From the NCBI GenBank assembly GCA_043101635.1, contig JBICIE010000216.1, forward strand, positions 1-13,214: a DNA stretch of 13,214 nt, in the 5' to 3' direction. Source of the DNA: CAYMJK01 sp043101635 (GTDB lineage Bacteria > Planctomycetota > Phycisphaerae > Phycisphaerales > UBA1924). The first letter of the stretch is position 1; each line of letters starts with the position of its first letter. The notes under the pieces are model-generated. The model had not been told where the DNA came from. It was given only the letters and a program-made list of their open reading frames with translations, and searched no databases. The translations under genes and the position numbers were made by a program. Positions 12,630-13,214 of the stretch are shown here, in pieces.

Positions 12630-13020
12630 TGCCCTCTGCGGCAACCCGCCGGCGCCGGGACGAGACCGTTCCGCCGCCGGCTGCAGCCTGAAAAGTGAAC
12701 AGTTGGACGCTCACGAGAATGTGAGGCTGCGCACCCGGCGCCACGTCGGGGCCCTTCGCGGGGCAGCGGAGCCTGACCAAAGCGCGCCGGCCGGGTCACA
12801 GCGGCCGGTGGTGTCATTCTCGTGTGCATTAGGACAAGCGACCACAATATGTGGTCAGCCCCTTTTTGAATGACACGCCTTACCGCCGGGATTAGCCTCC
12901 CGGCGGGCCGGGGTCCAGCGATGGACACCGGTGACCGGCCCCGGACAACCGTCCGGGGTTGAACAGGACAATCTTCTGAAGACGTCCATCACGGTCCTCG
13001 GACCGTGTGACAACGGCTTT
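12630..13020 (+). other. Structured 16S rRNA leader
   Basis: No coding sequence is supported between comF and 16S. The stretch holds a series of perfect inverted repeats on the plus strand. CACGAGAATG (12712-12721) pairs with CATTCTCGTG (12815-12824). GACCACA/TGTGGTC (12840-12856) is followed by AGCCCCTTTTTG. CCGCCGGGA/TCCCGGCGG spans 12883-12906. CCCCGGAC/GTCCGGGG spans 12939-12958. CACGGTCC/GGACCGTG spans 12990-13007. CCTTTTTGAATGACA (12861-12875) is a possible boxA-like antitermination element. These probably form the transcribed leader that is processed away from 16S, although part could be a separate small RNA. Confidence 0.6.
12712..12824 (+). ncRNA. Candidate branched RNA domain closed by a 10-bp stem
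   Basis: A perfect 10-bp inverted repeat closes a 113-nt domain. Inside, AGGCT (12724-12728) can pair with AGCCT (12770-12774), or GCTGC (12726-12730) with GCAGC (12763-12767). CCCG/CGGG (12734-12750), GCCC/GGGC (12751-12764) and CCGGCC/GGCCGG (12787-12808) can form arms. This gives a multi-branched shape. It does not match the conserved core of SRP RNA, tmRNA or RNase P as I know them. Confidence 0.4.
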
Positions 13021-13214
13021 CAATTGAAGAGTTTGATCCTGGCTCAGATTGAACGCTGGCGGCATGGCTAAAGCATGCAAGTCGAACGAGAACCACCTTC
13101 GGGTGGGGACAGTGGCGAAAGGGCGAGGAATACGATCGAACGTGCCCCGAGGTGGGGGATAGCGTCGGGAAACTGGCGGTAATACCCCATGTGCTCTCCG
13201 GAGGAAAGGTTTAC
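13021..13214 (+). rRNA. rrs: 16S ribosomal RNA, 5' part, cut by the window end
   Basis: The mature 5' end is placed at 13021 by alignment with the canonical AAATTGAAGAGTTTGATC start. The conserved AGAGTTTGATCCTGGCTCAG is at 13028-13047, followed by ATTGAACGCTGGCGGCATG and GCATGCAAGTCGAACG. The GGCATGGCTAAAGCATGC version of helix 3-4 sequence is of planctomycete type. About 194 bases are present. Confidence 0.96.

Noticed and set aside
12630..12870. SRP RNA, tmRNA, RNase P RNA or 6S RNA in the rRNA leader
   Set aside because: None of the conserved cores I know (for example the SRP GGAA tetraloop region) can be seen; it is kept only as an unassigned structured domain.
12892..13080. Short minus-strand open frame overlapping the 5' end of 16S
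   Set aside because: It is antisense to conserved rRNA sequence, a common source of spurious proteins.
1..13214. CRISPR arrays, insertion sequences, prophage or defence genes
   Set aside because: No regularly spaced repeats, transposase or integrase motifs, terminal inverted repeats or defence-family motifs were found.

Overview
The window is high-GC bacterial chromosome, most likely from a planctomycete of the class Phycisphaerae. Three things point there: the partial 16S rRNA at the right edge has a planctomycete-like 5' region (GGCGGCATGG...GCATGCAAGTCG); the secreted protease at 4374-5990 ends in two Cys-containing EF-hand repeats of the kind I associate with Phycisphaerae; and McsA/McsB occur outside Firmicutes. 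The placement is inferred from motifs, not from a search.

Layout from left to right. On the minus strand, ribE (riboflavin synthase) and ruvC (Holliday junction resolvase) form a tight pair at 1244-105. Divergent from them, on the plus strand, a lipoprotein with a PQQ-type beta-propeller (1406-2620) is followed 18 bp later by purH (2639-4231). Next is a secreted subtilisin-like protease with a duplicated dockerin-like tail (4374-5990), closed by a strong hairpin terminator that also faces the minus-strand genes. On the minus strand come kynB-like cyclase (9525-8893), tatA (8810-8514), a large secreted beta-helix protein with a PA14-like C-terminus (8480-6216), and a tRNA with a CAT anticodon (6166-6093). 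The plus strand resumes with rpmB (9641-9910) and its terminator. A translationally coupled cluster mcsA-mcsB-comF (10010-12548) follows, and then a 472-base untranslated stretch containing a promoter and a heavily folded leader into 16S rRNA (from 13021, cut by the window end).

Most genes are housekeeping. Three points stand out. First, an arginine-phosphorylation pair (mcsA-mcsB) is coupled to comF with no ctsR or clpC next to it. Second, the tRNA, rpmB and rRNA share one promoter design, TTG(A/C)C(T/G) - 16 bp - TACCAT, found independently at all three. Third, the rRNA leader has several perfect inverted repeats, including a 10-bp stem closing a 113-nt branched domain. No transposon, CRISPR array, prophage or obvious defence system was seen.
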